Shown in pieces: positions 4,409-11,681 of a stretch of 11,681 nt of DNA. How positions within the stretch are numbered: the stretch's first letter is position 1; each line of letters opens with the position of its first letter. Origin of the DNA: an archaeon (GTDB lineage: Archaea > Nanoarchaeota > Nanoarchaeia > Pacearchaeales > GW2011-AR1). The position numbers and the translations under genes were made by a program. The stretch is from NCBI GenBank assembly GCA_030639395.1, contig DAOWCW010000016.1, forward strand, positions 1-11,681. The letters are read 5' to 3'. A model generated the notes under the pieces. The model did no database searches. It saw only the letters and a list, made by a program, of their open reading frames with translations, and was not told where the DNA came from.

Positions 4409-6298
4409 ATGGCAGACATTCTAAAAACAATCCAAGACTCACTACCTAGAGGAACAATTTCCTCAACAATCTTTGAAGGAGCAAATATAGTCGCATACAC
4501 AACAGACATAGCCTTCTTCAAAAACGGAGACGCCCAAATCAAAGAAATCGTCAACACAATAAAAAAACGTCTCGAACTAAGAGCCGACAAAAAAATCCTA
4601 CTCTCCCAAGAGGAAACCGAGCAAAAAATAAGACAAATAATCCCAAAAGAAGCCGAAATCACACAAATCATCTTCGACCCACAAAGAAGCATCGTAATAA
4701 TCGAAGCCAAAAAACCAGGACTAGCAATAGGAAAAGCCGGCTCACTCTTAAGAAAAATCAAAGTCAATACATTCTGGACACCTCAAGTCCAACGTTCCGC
4801 AGCAATTCCATCCAAAATCACAGACAAAATCAGAGAAGTTCTATATCAAGACAACTCCTATCGTAAAAAATTTCTAGACTCAATCGGAGAAAAAATATAC
4901 AAAGAATGGAACCCAGATAAAATGGAAGAATGGGTACGAATAACTGCTTTAGGAGGCGGACGACAGGTAGGACGAAGCTGTTTTTTATTACAAACTCCGA
5001 TCTCAAAAATCCTCATAGACTGCGGAGTAGATGTATCGTCCCAGGGGAAAAACAAATACCCATACCTAGAAGCACCAGAACTCGACCTAGCCAATTTAGA
5101 CGCAGTAATCCTCTCCCACGCACACCTCGACCACTCAGGACTAATTCCATACCTCTATAAAATGGGCTATAAGGGCCCAGTATACATGACAGCCCCAACA
5201 CGAGACATCTCAGCCCTAATGGCACTAGACTTCATCGGAGTAGCATATAAACAAGCCACTGCACCCCTCTTTAAGTCCTCAGACATCCGAAACATGGTAA
5301 AACATTCAATAACCTTAAATTATCAAGAAGTAACCGATATAACACCAGACGTCCGAATAACAATGTACAACGCAGGACACACACTTGGCTCAGCAATGGT
5401 TCACTTCAACATAGGAAACGGTCTCCACAACTATCTCTACTCAGGCGACATCAAATTCGGAAAATCCAGATCCCTAGAAGCAGCTTCAACATATTTCCCA
5501 AGACTCGAAACCCTACAGCTCGAAGCAACATACGGAGGCAAAGACAACAATTACCCAACACGAAAAGAATCTGAAGAAGACATCATAAAGTTCATAAACG
5601 AAACAATTCAAAATGGCGGAAAAGTCCTCTTCCCAGAACTAGGAACAGGTCACGCACAAGAAAAAATGTTAATCTTAGAAGACGCCATACGAAATGGAAA
5701 AATACCAAAAGTCCCAATCTACATCGACGGAATGATCTGGCACATCAACGCAATCCATACAGCATACCCAGACTTCCTATCCAACACCCTCAGGTCAAAC
5801 ATCTTCGCAGACAAAAACCCATTCACATCCGAACTCTTTTCCCAAGTAGGATCCCCACAAGAAAGAAAAAACGTAATCGAAGGTAGTCCCTGCATAATCC
5901 TAGCAACATCAGGAATGTTAGTGGGTGGGGCTGCCGTAGAATATTTAAGAGAATTCGCAAATTCACCAAACAACGGACTATGCCTATCTTGTTACCAACC
6001 AGCAGGCGGAGTCGGAAGACAAATCAAAGAAGGAGCAAAAGAAATAAAATTCGAAGTAAACGGAAAAATGGAACTCGTACAAATCAAACTAAAAGTCATA
6101 TCAATCGATGGATTCTCCGGACATTCCTCCCGAAACGAACTAATGGCGTTTGTAAATAGCATCAACCCAAAACCAAGAAAAGTTATAATCAACCACGGCG
6201 AACAATCAAAATGCCTAGACCTAGCTTCTTCAATATACAAATCCCAAAGAATGGAAACAACAGTTCCAAAAAACTTAGAAACAATAAGATTAAGGTAA
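4409..6298 (+). CDS. fttA: aCPSF1/FttA, KH and beta-CASP ribonuclease (archaeal termination factor)
   Basis: This is the archaeal homologue of CPSF73. The family cleaves RNA in U-rich regions and drives transcription termination (FttA). The N-terminal part (about 1-170) holds KH modules, with GKAG at 108-111. The metallo-beta-lactamase core has GGGRQVGRSCFLL, the metal motif HAHLDH (237-242), H324 in NAGHTLGSA and D347 in SGDIKFG. The beta-CASP motifs are E372 (LEATYGG), H572 (GFSGHSSRNE) and H596 (INHGEQ), so the active site appears complete. The usual GRAQE reads GHAQE here (about 414-418), a mild oddity. Length 629 is normal for the family. It follows psmB and precedes the presenilin-like gene. 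Its stop codon lies inside a 9-bp-arm palindrome that runs into the next TATA box. Confidence 0.97.
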   Translation: MADILKTIQDSLPRGTISSTIFEGANIVAYTTDIAFFKNGDAQIKEIVNTIKKRLELRADKKILLSQEETEQKIRQIIPKEAEITQIIFDPQRSIVIIEAKKPGLAIGKAGSLLRKIKVNTFWTPQVQRSAAIPSKITDKIREVLYQDNSYRKKFLDSIGEKIYKEWNPDKMEEWVRITALGGGRQVGRSCFLLQTPISKILIDCGVDVSSQGKNKYPYLEAPELDLANLDAVILSHAHLDHSGLIPYLYKMGYKGPVYMTAPTRDISALMALDFIGVAYKQATAPLFKSSDIRNMVKHSITLNYQEVTDITPDVRITMYNAGHTLGSAMVHFNIGNGLHNYLYSGDIKFGKSRSLEAASTYFPRLETLQLEATYGGKDNNYPTRKESEEDIIKFINETIQNGGKVLFPELGTGHAQEKMLILEDAIRNGKIPKVPIYIDGMIWHINAIHTAYPDFLSNTLRSNIFADKNPFTSELFSQVGSPQERKNVIEGSPCIILATSGMLVGGAAVEYLREFANSPNNGLCLSCYQPAGGVGRQIKEGAKEIKFEVNGKMELVQIKLKVISIDGFSGHSSRNELMAFVNSINPKPRKVIINHGEQSKCLDLASSIYKSQRMETTVPKNLETIRLR

Positions 6299-6307
6299 TC
6301 TTATATA
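6284..6307 (+). promoter_or_regulatory. Palindrome over the aCPSF1 stop, fused to the TATA box of the presenilin-like gene
   Basis: Arms ATAAGATTA (6284-6292) and TAATCTTAT (6296-6304) are perfect complements around AGG. The TAA stop of aCPSF1 is 6296-6298. The right arm shares bases with the TATA-like TTATATA (6301-6307), which ends 23 bases before the GTG at 6331. It could be an operator, or a hairpin at the 3' end of the aCPSF1 transcript. Confidence 0.55.
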
Positions 6308-6330
6308 CCACCCTCCCTTAATCTAAAAAG

Positions 6331-7284
6331 GTGAAAGCAATGAAACACAAAATATCCATAACCCTAATTCTCCTCGCTATGTTTCTAGTAACTCAATTCA
6401 TCGGACTCTTCGTCGTCGACGCCTATACACCTTCCTCCATAATCAACCCAATAACCGGAGAAATCGACACAACCAAAAATAACCTCCCATTCGGACTTGA
6501 AGCCCCAGAGGACGAACCAACACCAACCTTCCTTTCAATCGTATTCTCCTTCGCCCTAGCCTTCGCCCTAATTTTTATCCTAATGAAATATAAATGGAAA
6601 ATGATTATCCGACTCTGGTTCTTCTTCGTCATAACTCTAGCCCTAGCAATCTCATTCAATGCAATCCTAAAACTCACAACCCTAACCAACATCTCAATCA
6701 TAGCCCTAGCAATCGCAATCCCATTTTCCTTCATGAAAATATTTCGTCCAAACATATATATCCACAACGCAACTGAACTTCTAATCTACCCTGGAATCGC
6801 AGCAGTCTTTATCCCAATCCTAACACCCCTCTCAGTCATCGCCCTCCTAATTCTAATCTCAATCTACGACGCATGGGCAGTATGGAAATCCGGCATCATG
6901 CAAAAAATGGCAAAATTCCAAATGGACGAACTAAAAATATTCGGAGGCTTCCTAATTCCCTCAGCATCCCCAAAAGTAAAAAAACAAATAGAAAATATAA
7001 AAACAAAATACCAAAATACCAAAATACCAAAATCAATCAAAAATAAAAAATTCAAAATCAACCTAGCAATCCTCGGAGGAGGAGATGTCATCTTTCCAAT
7101 AATCACAGCCGGAGTCTTCATGAGAGCCTACGATATAATTCCAGCCCTCTTCATAATTTTCGGAAGTTTCGCAGGATTAATCTCAATATTCCTCTTTTCC
7201 AAAAAAGGCAAAGCATACCCAGCAATGCCCTACATAACAACAGGAATCTTCGCAGGACTCTTAATCTGGAAACTCTTAATCTAA
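6331..7284 (+). CDS. Presenilin-like aspartyl protease (family A22, PSH)
   Basis: Presenilin/signal-peptide-peptidase homologues cut peptides inside the membrane. Nine hydrophobic segments can be placed at about 8-30, 66-85, 91-112, 118-137, 148-166, 166-186, 244-268, 269-289 and 296-316. The catalytic pair is present: D180 in the YD motif (ISIYDAW) and D252 in GxGD (LGGGDVIFP). The PAL motif appears as YPAMP (296-300), so PAL reads PAM. The loop between the two catalytic helices (about 205-243) is Lys/Asn-rich and contains three octamer repeats at DNA level. The GTG at 6331 fits the leaderless TATA spacing (23 bases). An ATG at 6340, with GGTG six bases ahead, is the main alternative and removes three residues. 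The gene converges with signal peptidase (6-base gap), placing two membrane proteolysis genes together. Confidence 0.88.
   Translation: MKAMKHKISITLILLAMFLVTQFIGLFVVDAYTPSSIINPITGEIDTTKNNLPFGLEAPEDEPTPTFLSIVFSFALAFALIFILMKYKWKMIIRLWFFFVITLALAISFNAILKLTTLTNISIIALAIAIPFSFMKIFRPNIYIHNATELLIYPGIAAVFIPILTPLSVIALLILISIYDAWAVWKSGIMQKMAKFQMDELKIFGGFLIPSASPKVKKQIENIKTKYQNTKIPKSIKNKKFKINLAILGGGDVIFPIITAGVFMRAYDIIPALFIIFGSFAGLISIFLFSKKGKAYPAMPYITTGIFAGLLIWKLLI
7005..7033. repeat. Tandem octamers inside the presenilin-like gene
   Basis: Three units of AAAATACC plus a partial fourth (AAAAT). They encode about residues 225-234 (TKYQNTKIPK) in the loop between the two helices that carry the catalytic aspartates. 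Confidence 0.85.
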
Positions 7285-7290
7285 ACTCAA

Positions 7291-7773
7291 TCAATATAAA
7301 ATTCCAATAGTTTTATACTCAATATCTTCGAATCTAATCTGCCCATCTCCAACCAAATTTGAATCACCCTTCACAACAAAATAAAACCCATCCTCATCCT
7401 CTCCCTTCTCAACAACCCGATGCACAACCAAAATCCCACCTATCCTAAAACTCACAATATCTCCAACCTCAACATCATCCTCACTCTTAGGAACAATCCT
7501 AATCCCATTTGCCCCCTCATCCAAAACAGGCACCATACTTCCAGAATTAGCATAACTAGAAAGCGTCACCCCGTCAATCTTCAAAATAACCCTATCATCT
7601 AAAACAATAATATCCTCTTCACTAACCCAATCCGAAGGAGCACCCACATCCCCCACGAATCCCGAAACCCCCAGCCCCGTCAACGGAACCTCCAAGTTAG
7701 AACCAAGACTAAAAAACAAAAACGCACAGCTAAAAAACCCAAGCAAAAAAACAACCACATTGTTCCAACTCAT
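7291..7773 (-). CDS. Signal peptidase I, archaeal/ER type (S26B-like)
   Basis: The enzyme removes signal peptides from exported proteins. One N-terminal membrane anchor (about 5-23, VVVFLLGFFSCAFLFFSLG) is followed by an outward-facing domain. The nucleophile motif is SGSMVPVL with S79. The general base is His rather than Lys, H118 in LVVHRVVE, as in the Sec11/archaeal type, and D137 in FVVKGDSN completes the triad. At 160 aa it is short, with no second membrane span. The segment GAPSDWVSEEDIIVLDDRVILKIDGV before the active site resembles that of DPANN proteins I recall. A TATA-like TTTAAGTA (7795-7802, minus strand) lies 21 bases before the ATG. The gene converges with the presenilin-like protease and diverges from the 95-aa gene. 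A possible client, the Cys-rich exported protein, is encoded at 11169-11645. Confidence 0.87.
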   Translation of the reverse strand: MSWNNVVVFLLGFFSCAFLFFSLGSNLEVPLTGLGVSGFVGDVGAPSDWVSEEDIIVLDDRVILKIDGVTLSSYANSGSMVPVLDEGANGIRIVPKSEDDVEVGDIVSFRIGGILVVHRVVEKGEDEDGFYFVVKGDSNLVGDGQIRFEDIEYKTIGILY

Positions 7774-7794
7774 GATAATAAAATAACAACATAC

Positions 7795-7802
7795 TACTTA
7801 AA
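7795..7802 (-). promoter_or_regulatory. TATA-like box of the signal peptidase gene
   Basis: TTTAAGTA on the minus strand, 21 bases from the ATG at 7773. The match to a TATA consensus is weaker than elsewhere, but the spacing is exact. Confidence 0.5.
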
Positions 7803-7810
7803 CTCTCCCA

Positions 7811-7947
7811 CTGTAGTCCCTGCAAAAAGACAGCAAATACTCATCGACAACGACAGTTGTCGAAATCCTCACCCAGCCTCACTAAACCTTCACAGTCCCG
7901 AGAAGCAAAAGCTTCTCCTGTAGTCCCTACGAAAAGACAACATAACC
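7811..7947. repeat. Direct repeats flanking two perfect hairpins
   Basis: CTGTAGTCCCT opens two related repeats of about 30 bases, at 7811-7840 and 7918-7947, 107 bases apart; both continue with a shared AAAAGACA. Between them are two perfect 7-bp hairpins with tetraloops: CGACAAC-GACA-GTTGTCG (7845-7862) and GAGAAGC-AAAA-GCTTCTC (7900-7917). A third AGTCCC occurs just before the second hairpin. No coding potential is evident. This could be a small RNA, a regulatory array or a REP-like element. Confidence 0.65.
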
Positions 7948-7953
7948 CAAAAG

Positions 7954-7962
7954 TTTATAAAA
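7954..7962 (+). promoter_or_regulatory. TATA box of the 95-aa / TrmB / nucleotidyltransferase operon
   Basis: TTTATAAAA, 28 bases before the ATG at 7991, which predicts a leader of only a few bases. Confidence 0.6.
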
Positions 7963-7990
7963 GAAGTTTTTATCTTGTAGTAGTAATAAA

Positions 7991-8278
7991 ATGGGAACAA
8001 TAAATATTCAAATATATGAAAGTCCACGAGAAGAAGCAAATTGGGGATATCATGTAGATTATGTCGAAAAAGGAATAGCACAAGATAGGTATCAAAATAA
8101 CGCACAAAAAATAGACGAATTCTTTATTTTAACAGAAAATAACGAAAAACCACTTTGCATAACAAGCGATAGAAATGCCGCAGACCAAGCACTATATTGC
8201 CTAGCCAAACAAAATGCAGAAAAAAAACTAAAAAAAGCAACAGCCCACATAAGACTCCAAGACTTCACACAAGACTAA
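7991..8278 (+). CDS. Hypothetical 95-aa protein
   Basis: I do not recognise a family. The sequence begins MGTINIQIYESPREEANWGYHVDYVEKG, then a central IDEFFILTENNEKPLCITSDRNAADQALYCLAKQNAEKKL and a hydrophilic tail. No membrane segment or metal cluster is visible; a small soluble alpha-beta fold is likely. It has its own TATA box and is followed after one base by the TrmB-like gene, so the two are co-expressed. Its 5' half is G-rich on the plus strand (hand count at 8041-8100: G 14, C 5), opposite to the long plus-strand genes upstream, which hints at a different history. Confidence 0.7.
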   Translation: MGTINIQIYESPREEANWGYHVDYVEKGIAQDRYQNNAQKIDEFFILTENNEKPLCITSDRNAADQALYCLAKQNAEKKLKKATAHIRLQDFTQD

Positions 8279-8279
8279 A

Positions 8280-9062
8280 ATGATAGTAAAACCAGAACTA
8301 ATCAAAAAATTGAAAGGATACTTCGACCTAAATATTTACGAAACGAAAGTATGGCTAGCCCTACTCTCTAAAGGAATCTCCTCAGCAGGAGAAATCGCAG
8401 AAATCTCAAGCGTCCCAAGGTCCCGAACATACGACGTACTAGAATCTCTAGAAAAGCGAGGATTCGTAATCCAAAAACTAGGAAAACCCGTAAAATATAT
8501 CGCAGTAAAACCAGAAATCGTAATAGAAAAACTAAAAAACAACACAGAAGCACAAGCCGAAGAAAAAATCAAGACACTTTCTTCATTAAAAGACACAGTC
8601 GAATATAAAGAACTCAAAGAACTTCATAACACAGGAATCGAACCAATCAAAAACCACGAACTTTCAACTTCAATCAAAGGACGTTCAAATCTATATCTCC
8701 AAATGAAATCAATTATGGAAACAGCAACAAGAACAATCCATCTAACATCCTCAGCATTTGAACTAACAAAAAAACAAAAAATGTTCAAAGACATATTCAC
8801 AAAATTAAAGAAAAGAAACGTTGACATCAAGGTAATGATCGGAGACGACGAATCAGAAGCCAAGAAACTATCCAAAAAATTAGGAGTAGAAATAAAATCA
8901 AAACCAATCAATGCAAGATTCGTAGTAGCCGACAAAACCGAATTAATTTTTACAATCAAACCAACAAATGTTCACGAAGACTTCGACTACGGCGTCTGGA
9001 TAAACTCACCTTTCTTCACAAGCTCTTTGGCTTATATGTTTGAAATGGCTTGGAAAGAGTAA
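8280..9062 (+). CDS. TrmB-family transcriptional regulator
   Basis: Residues 1-75 form a winged helix-turn-helix of the TrmB type: LNIYETKVWLALLSKGISSAGEIAEISSVPRSRTYDVLESLEKRGFVIQ, followed by the wing KPVKYIAVKPE. A charged helical linker (about 78-115) leads to a C-terminal phospholipase-D-like domain (about 135-260) with RTIHLTSSAF, VDIKVMIGDD and ARFVVADKTELIF, which in TrmB proteins binds an effector or dimerises. Length (260 aa) is typical. It lies in a plus-strand trio with one-base gaps on both sides, so an effect on its own operon is plausible but not shown. The effector is unknown; sugar or nucleotide ligands are known for relatives. Confidence 0.85.
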   Translation: MIVKPELIKKLKGYFDLNIYETKVWLALLSKGISSAGEIAEISSVPRSRTYDVLESLEKRGFVIQKLGKPVKYIAVKPEIVIEKLKNNTEAQAEEKIKTLSSLKDTVEYKELKELHNTGIEPIKNHELSTSIKGRSNLYLQMKSIMETATRTIHLTSSAFELTKKQKMFKDIFTKLKKRNVDIKVMIGDDESEAKKLSKKLGVEIKSKPINARFVVADKTELIFTIKPTNVHEDFDYGVWINSPFFTSSLAYMFEMAWKE

Positions 9063-9063
9063 A

Positions 9064-9624
9064 ATGTTCAACAAGGCACTAATTATAGGCACATTTAATC
9101 CACTTCACAAAGGCCACGAGTATCTATTATCAAAAGCCCAAGAATATTCTAAATCAATTGACATATATATAGGAAATAAGAAAAAACCACATAGACTTCC
9201 AAGAAACATAAGAGAAAAAACAGTAAACGAATTCATTGGAAACAATAATTGGGAAAGTAAAATTCAAACAATAAATTTTGGCAAACACTTAGATCTTGAC
9301 GGGGGAAAATATGATTTAATAATCACGGGATCAGATTTATTAAACATCATTCTCTCAGGAAATAAAAAAATAAGGGCTAGATATAGAGATTATTATTTTT
9401 CCTTCCCAAATATTTTATCAGCAAACAGAAAAGAAACACCTCTAAAGAGAAGGTCAAGAAACCAGTTAGACAAACATGCAAACCTAATGGAAATAGAAAG
9501 TCCTCATAATATCTCTGGTAGCAAAATAAGACAAACATACAGAGAAGGAAAAGATATAAGCAAAATGGTATCCGAAACCACATGGAAAATAATAAAAGAT
9601 TATATTTATATTTTCAAAAATTAA
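9064..9624 (+). CDS. HxGH-type nucleotidyltransferase (NMN/pantetheine adenylyltransferase-like)
   Basis: The N-terminus ALIIGTFNPLHKGHEYLL carries the nucleotide-binding motif H15-x-G17-H18. Near the C-terminus ISGSKIRQ (150-157) is the counterpart of the ISxTxxR motif that holds the ATP phosphates. This is the cytidylyltransferase-like superfamily, which joins a nucleotide to a phosphorylated acceptor. NadM- or CoaD-like activity is possible but the acceptor cannot be read. Between the motifs lies a basic stretch (NRKETPLKRRSRNQLDKH). I chose the ATG at 9064, one base after the TrmB stop. An in-frame ATG at 9040 would overlap that gene and add eight residues before the usual N-terminal strand. 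Base use differs from neighbours (hand count at 9301-9360: G 12, C 8), consistent with later acquisition. Confidence 0.82.
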   Translation: MFNKALIIGTFNPLHKGHEYLLSKAQEYSKSIDIYIGNKKKPHRLPRNIREKTVNEFIGNNNWESKIQTINFGKHLDLDGGKYDLIITGSDLLNIILSGNKKIRARYRDYYFSFPNILSANRKETPLKRRSRNQLDKHANLMEIESPHNISGSKIRQTYREGKDISKMVSETTWKIIKDYIYIFKN

Positions 9625-9643
9625 TTTCCCAAACTTAGATTAA

Positions 9644-9733
9644 TAAATTTCATTTTAGCAGGCAAGTTCGCAGCGTAAAAATTTTTGATGTGTGCGAGTG
9701 CACATGAGAAAATCTTTTACCAAGAAATTGTCG

Positions 9734-9747
<14 letters not shown>
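9644..9747. repeat. Copy 3 of a roughly 104-nt structured repeat element
   Basis: TAAATTT-C-ATTTTAGC (9644-9659) pairs with 9733-9747 over 15 bp with one bulged C. Next, GGCAA (9661-9665) pairs with TTGTC (9728-9732, one G-T), then GTAAAAATTTT (9675-9685) pairs with 9709-9720 with one bulge. The apex is TGTGC-GAGT-GCACA (9691-9704). Compared with copy 2, the closing T-A pair of the apical stem is a C-G pair, a compensatory change. The right arm includes the last codons and TAG stop of cca (9734-9736). The element separates two convergent genes. Confidence 0.8.
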
Positions 9748-11122
<1,375 letters not shown>

Positions 11123-11143
11123 AACATAAAAACAAAAAATAAC

Positions 11144-11152
11144 TTTATTAAA
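11144..11152 (-). promoter_or_regulatory. TATA box of cca
   Basis: TTTAATAAA on the minus strand. Exactly 21 bases separate it from the ATG at 11122, which is why I prefer that start to an upstream in-frame ATG at 11179 that lies in the preceding gene. Confidence 0.6.
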
Positions 11153-11168
11153 CTTCGCAAACCAACAC

Positions 11169-11645
11169 TTATTTAACACAAATCAATGTCAACTTAGGAT
11201 TTGCGCATTCATTAGGAATCCCGCATTCTATATATTTTGAACAATGACTCTCACTTATATCAACAGTCATTATAACATCAAGTGCTGCATTATTTGAATT
11301 GGCACCAATACTACAAGACGAAACAGAATATCCTTCCGGGCAATATGTACCAACAATAAACTGTCCATCAGGCATACTCGCCGGAACACTATCACACAAA
11401 GCCTCATTGTCACAAATAATGTATTCAAAACTCAAATTAAAACCATCATCACTCTCATATCCGCAATCATGCCCAGTTATCCTATTACAAAAAGCATTGT
11501 CAACAACTATCTCCCCCGAACTATGCCCCATAACAACAGGATCACTCCCACCATAAGCATAACCAAAACCAACACCAAACAAAACAACAATCAATCCAGC
11601 CCAAACAAAATCCCTCTTCCCCAACTTAAGCCTCCCCTCACCCAT
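11169..11645 (-). CDS. Exported Cys-rich protein, 158 aa
   Basis: A charged N-terminus (MGEGRLKLGKRDF) precedes one hydrophobic segment (about 14-30, VWAGLIVVLFGVGFGYA), then YGGSDPVVMGHSSGEI and an extracellular part with ten cysteines (53, 61, 78, 84, 102, 111, 135, 141, 147, 156), enough for five disulfides, and one NLS sequon at N70. I cannot assign a function. The hydrophobic segment could be a signal peptide, with possible cleavage near YAYG, or a membrane anchor; it does not clearly match a pilin-type signal. The AYGG...VMGHSxGE start resembles exported proteins I recall from DPANN genomes. A TATA box lies 21 bases before the ATG. cca follows 46 bases after the stop with its own promoter. 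Confidence 0.75.
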   Translation of the reverse strand: MGEGRLKLGKRDFVWAGLIVVLFGVGFGYAYGGSDPVVMGHSSGEIVVDNAFCNRITGHDCGYESDDGFNLSFEYIICDNEALCDSVPASMPDGQFIVGTYCPEGYSVSSCSIGANSNNAALDVIMTVDISESHCSKYIECGIPNECANPKLTLICVK

Positions 11646-11666
11646 AATCCCATAAATAACTACTAC

Positions 11667-11674
11667 TATTTAAA
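11667..11674 (-). promoter_or_regulatory. TATA box of the Cys-rich exported protein
   Basis: TTTAAATA on the minus strand, 21 bases from the ATG at 11645. Confidence 0.65.
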
Positions 11675-11681
11675 CCTTACA

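Noticed and set aside
7811..7947. CRISPR array
   Set aside because: Only two imperfect repeats with a 77-base interval containing hairpins; no regular repeat-spacer pattern and no cas genes.
7774..7990. Possible small gene in the divergent spacer
   Set aside because: No open frame with a start, SD site or TATA spacing; the stretch is explained by promoters, direct repeats and hairpins.
9040..9063. Upstream ATG for the nucleotidyltransferase
   Set aside because: Overlaps the TrmB-like coding end and adds residues before the standard N-terminal strand; the ATG at 9064 fits the one-base spacing of the preceding gene pair.
11123..11179. Upstream ATG for cca at 11179
   Set aside because: It lies inside the preceding gene and upstream of the cca TATA box, and would add an unusual N-terminus.

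Overview
The window reads as part of a small, AT-rich archaeal chromosome. Archaeal hallmarks are a proteasome beta subunit, the KH/beta-CASP nuclease aCPSF1 (FttA), aIF1A, aIF2-beta, a Dim2/Pno1-type KH protein, an archaeal class I CCA-adding enzyme, a presenilin-type protease, a Ser-His-Asp signal peptidase, a TrmB-type regulator, and TATA boxes in front of most genes. The style of the KH protein, signal peptidase and Cys-rich exported protein resembles DPANN lineages (Pacearchaeota/Woesearchaeota-like). That placement is an inference from memory of such proteins, not a search.

Layout. 1-400: a compact minus-strand operon of small, mostly unassigned proteins that runs off the left edge, divergent from tRNA-Asn(GUU) at 457-529. 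588-3537: a minus-strand translation block holding the KH protein, a NUDIX hydrolase, aIF1A, a DUF424 protein, a DUF5679 zinc ribbon and aIF2-beta. 3655-7284: plus-strand psmB, aCPSF1 and a presenilin-like protease. 7291-7773: a minus-strand signal peptidase. 7774-7990: a divergent spacer with two perfect hairpins between direct repeats. 7991-9624: a tightly packed plus-strand trio (unknown 95-aa protein, TrmB-like regulator, HxGH nucleotidyltransferase). 9734-11645: minus-strand CCA-adding enzyme and a Cys-rich exported protein.

Expression logic is unusually readable. In eight minus-strand genes a TATA box ends 20-23 nt upstream of the start codon, as expected for leaderless mRNAs. Some genes inside or behind transcription units (zinc ribbon at 190, DUF5679, aCPSF1) have strong Shine-Dalgarno sites instead. 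One GC-rich hairpin followed by T6CT6 looks like the terminator of the aIF2-beta/DUF5679 transcript.

Three things stand out. First, a family of three about 104-nt elements (1756-1859, 2788-2890, 9644-9747) has long paired ends, a conserved core in two copies and a covarying apical hairpin. Each sits directly at the stop codon of a minus-strand gene. Second, 7- and 8-nt tandem repeats lie in frame inside four genes that appear to be housekeeping or core (KH protein, DUF424, presenilin-like protease, and three times in cca, once between the catalytic motifs). Third, the plus strand is strongly C-rich and G-poor from about 541 rightward whatever the gene strand, but G-rich just left of the tRNA gene. 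A few genes (95-aa ORF, nucleotidyltransferase) do not share this skew.
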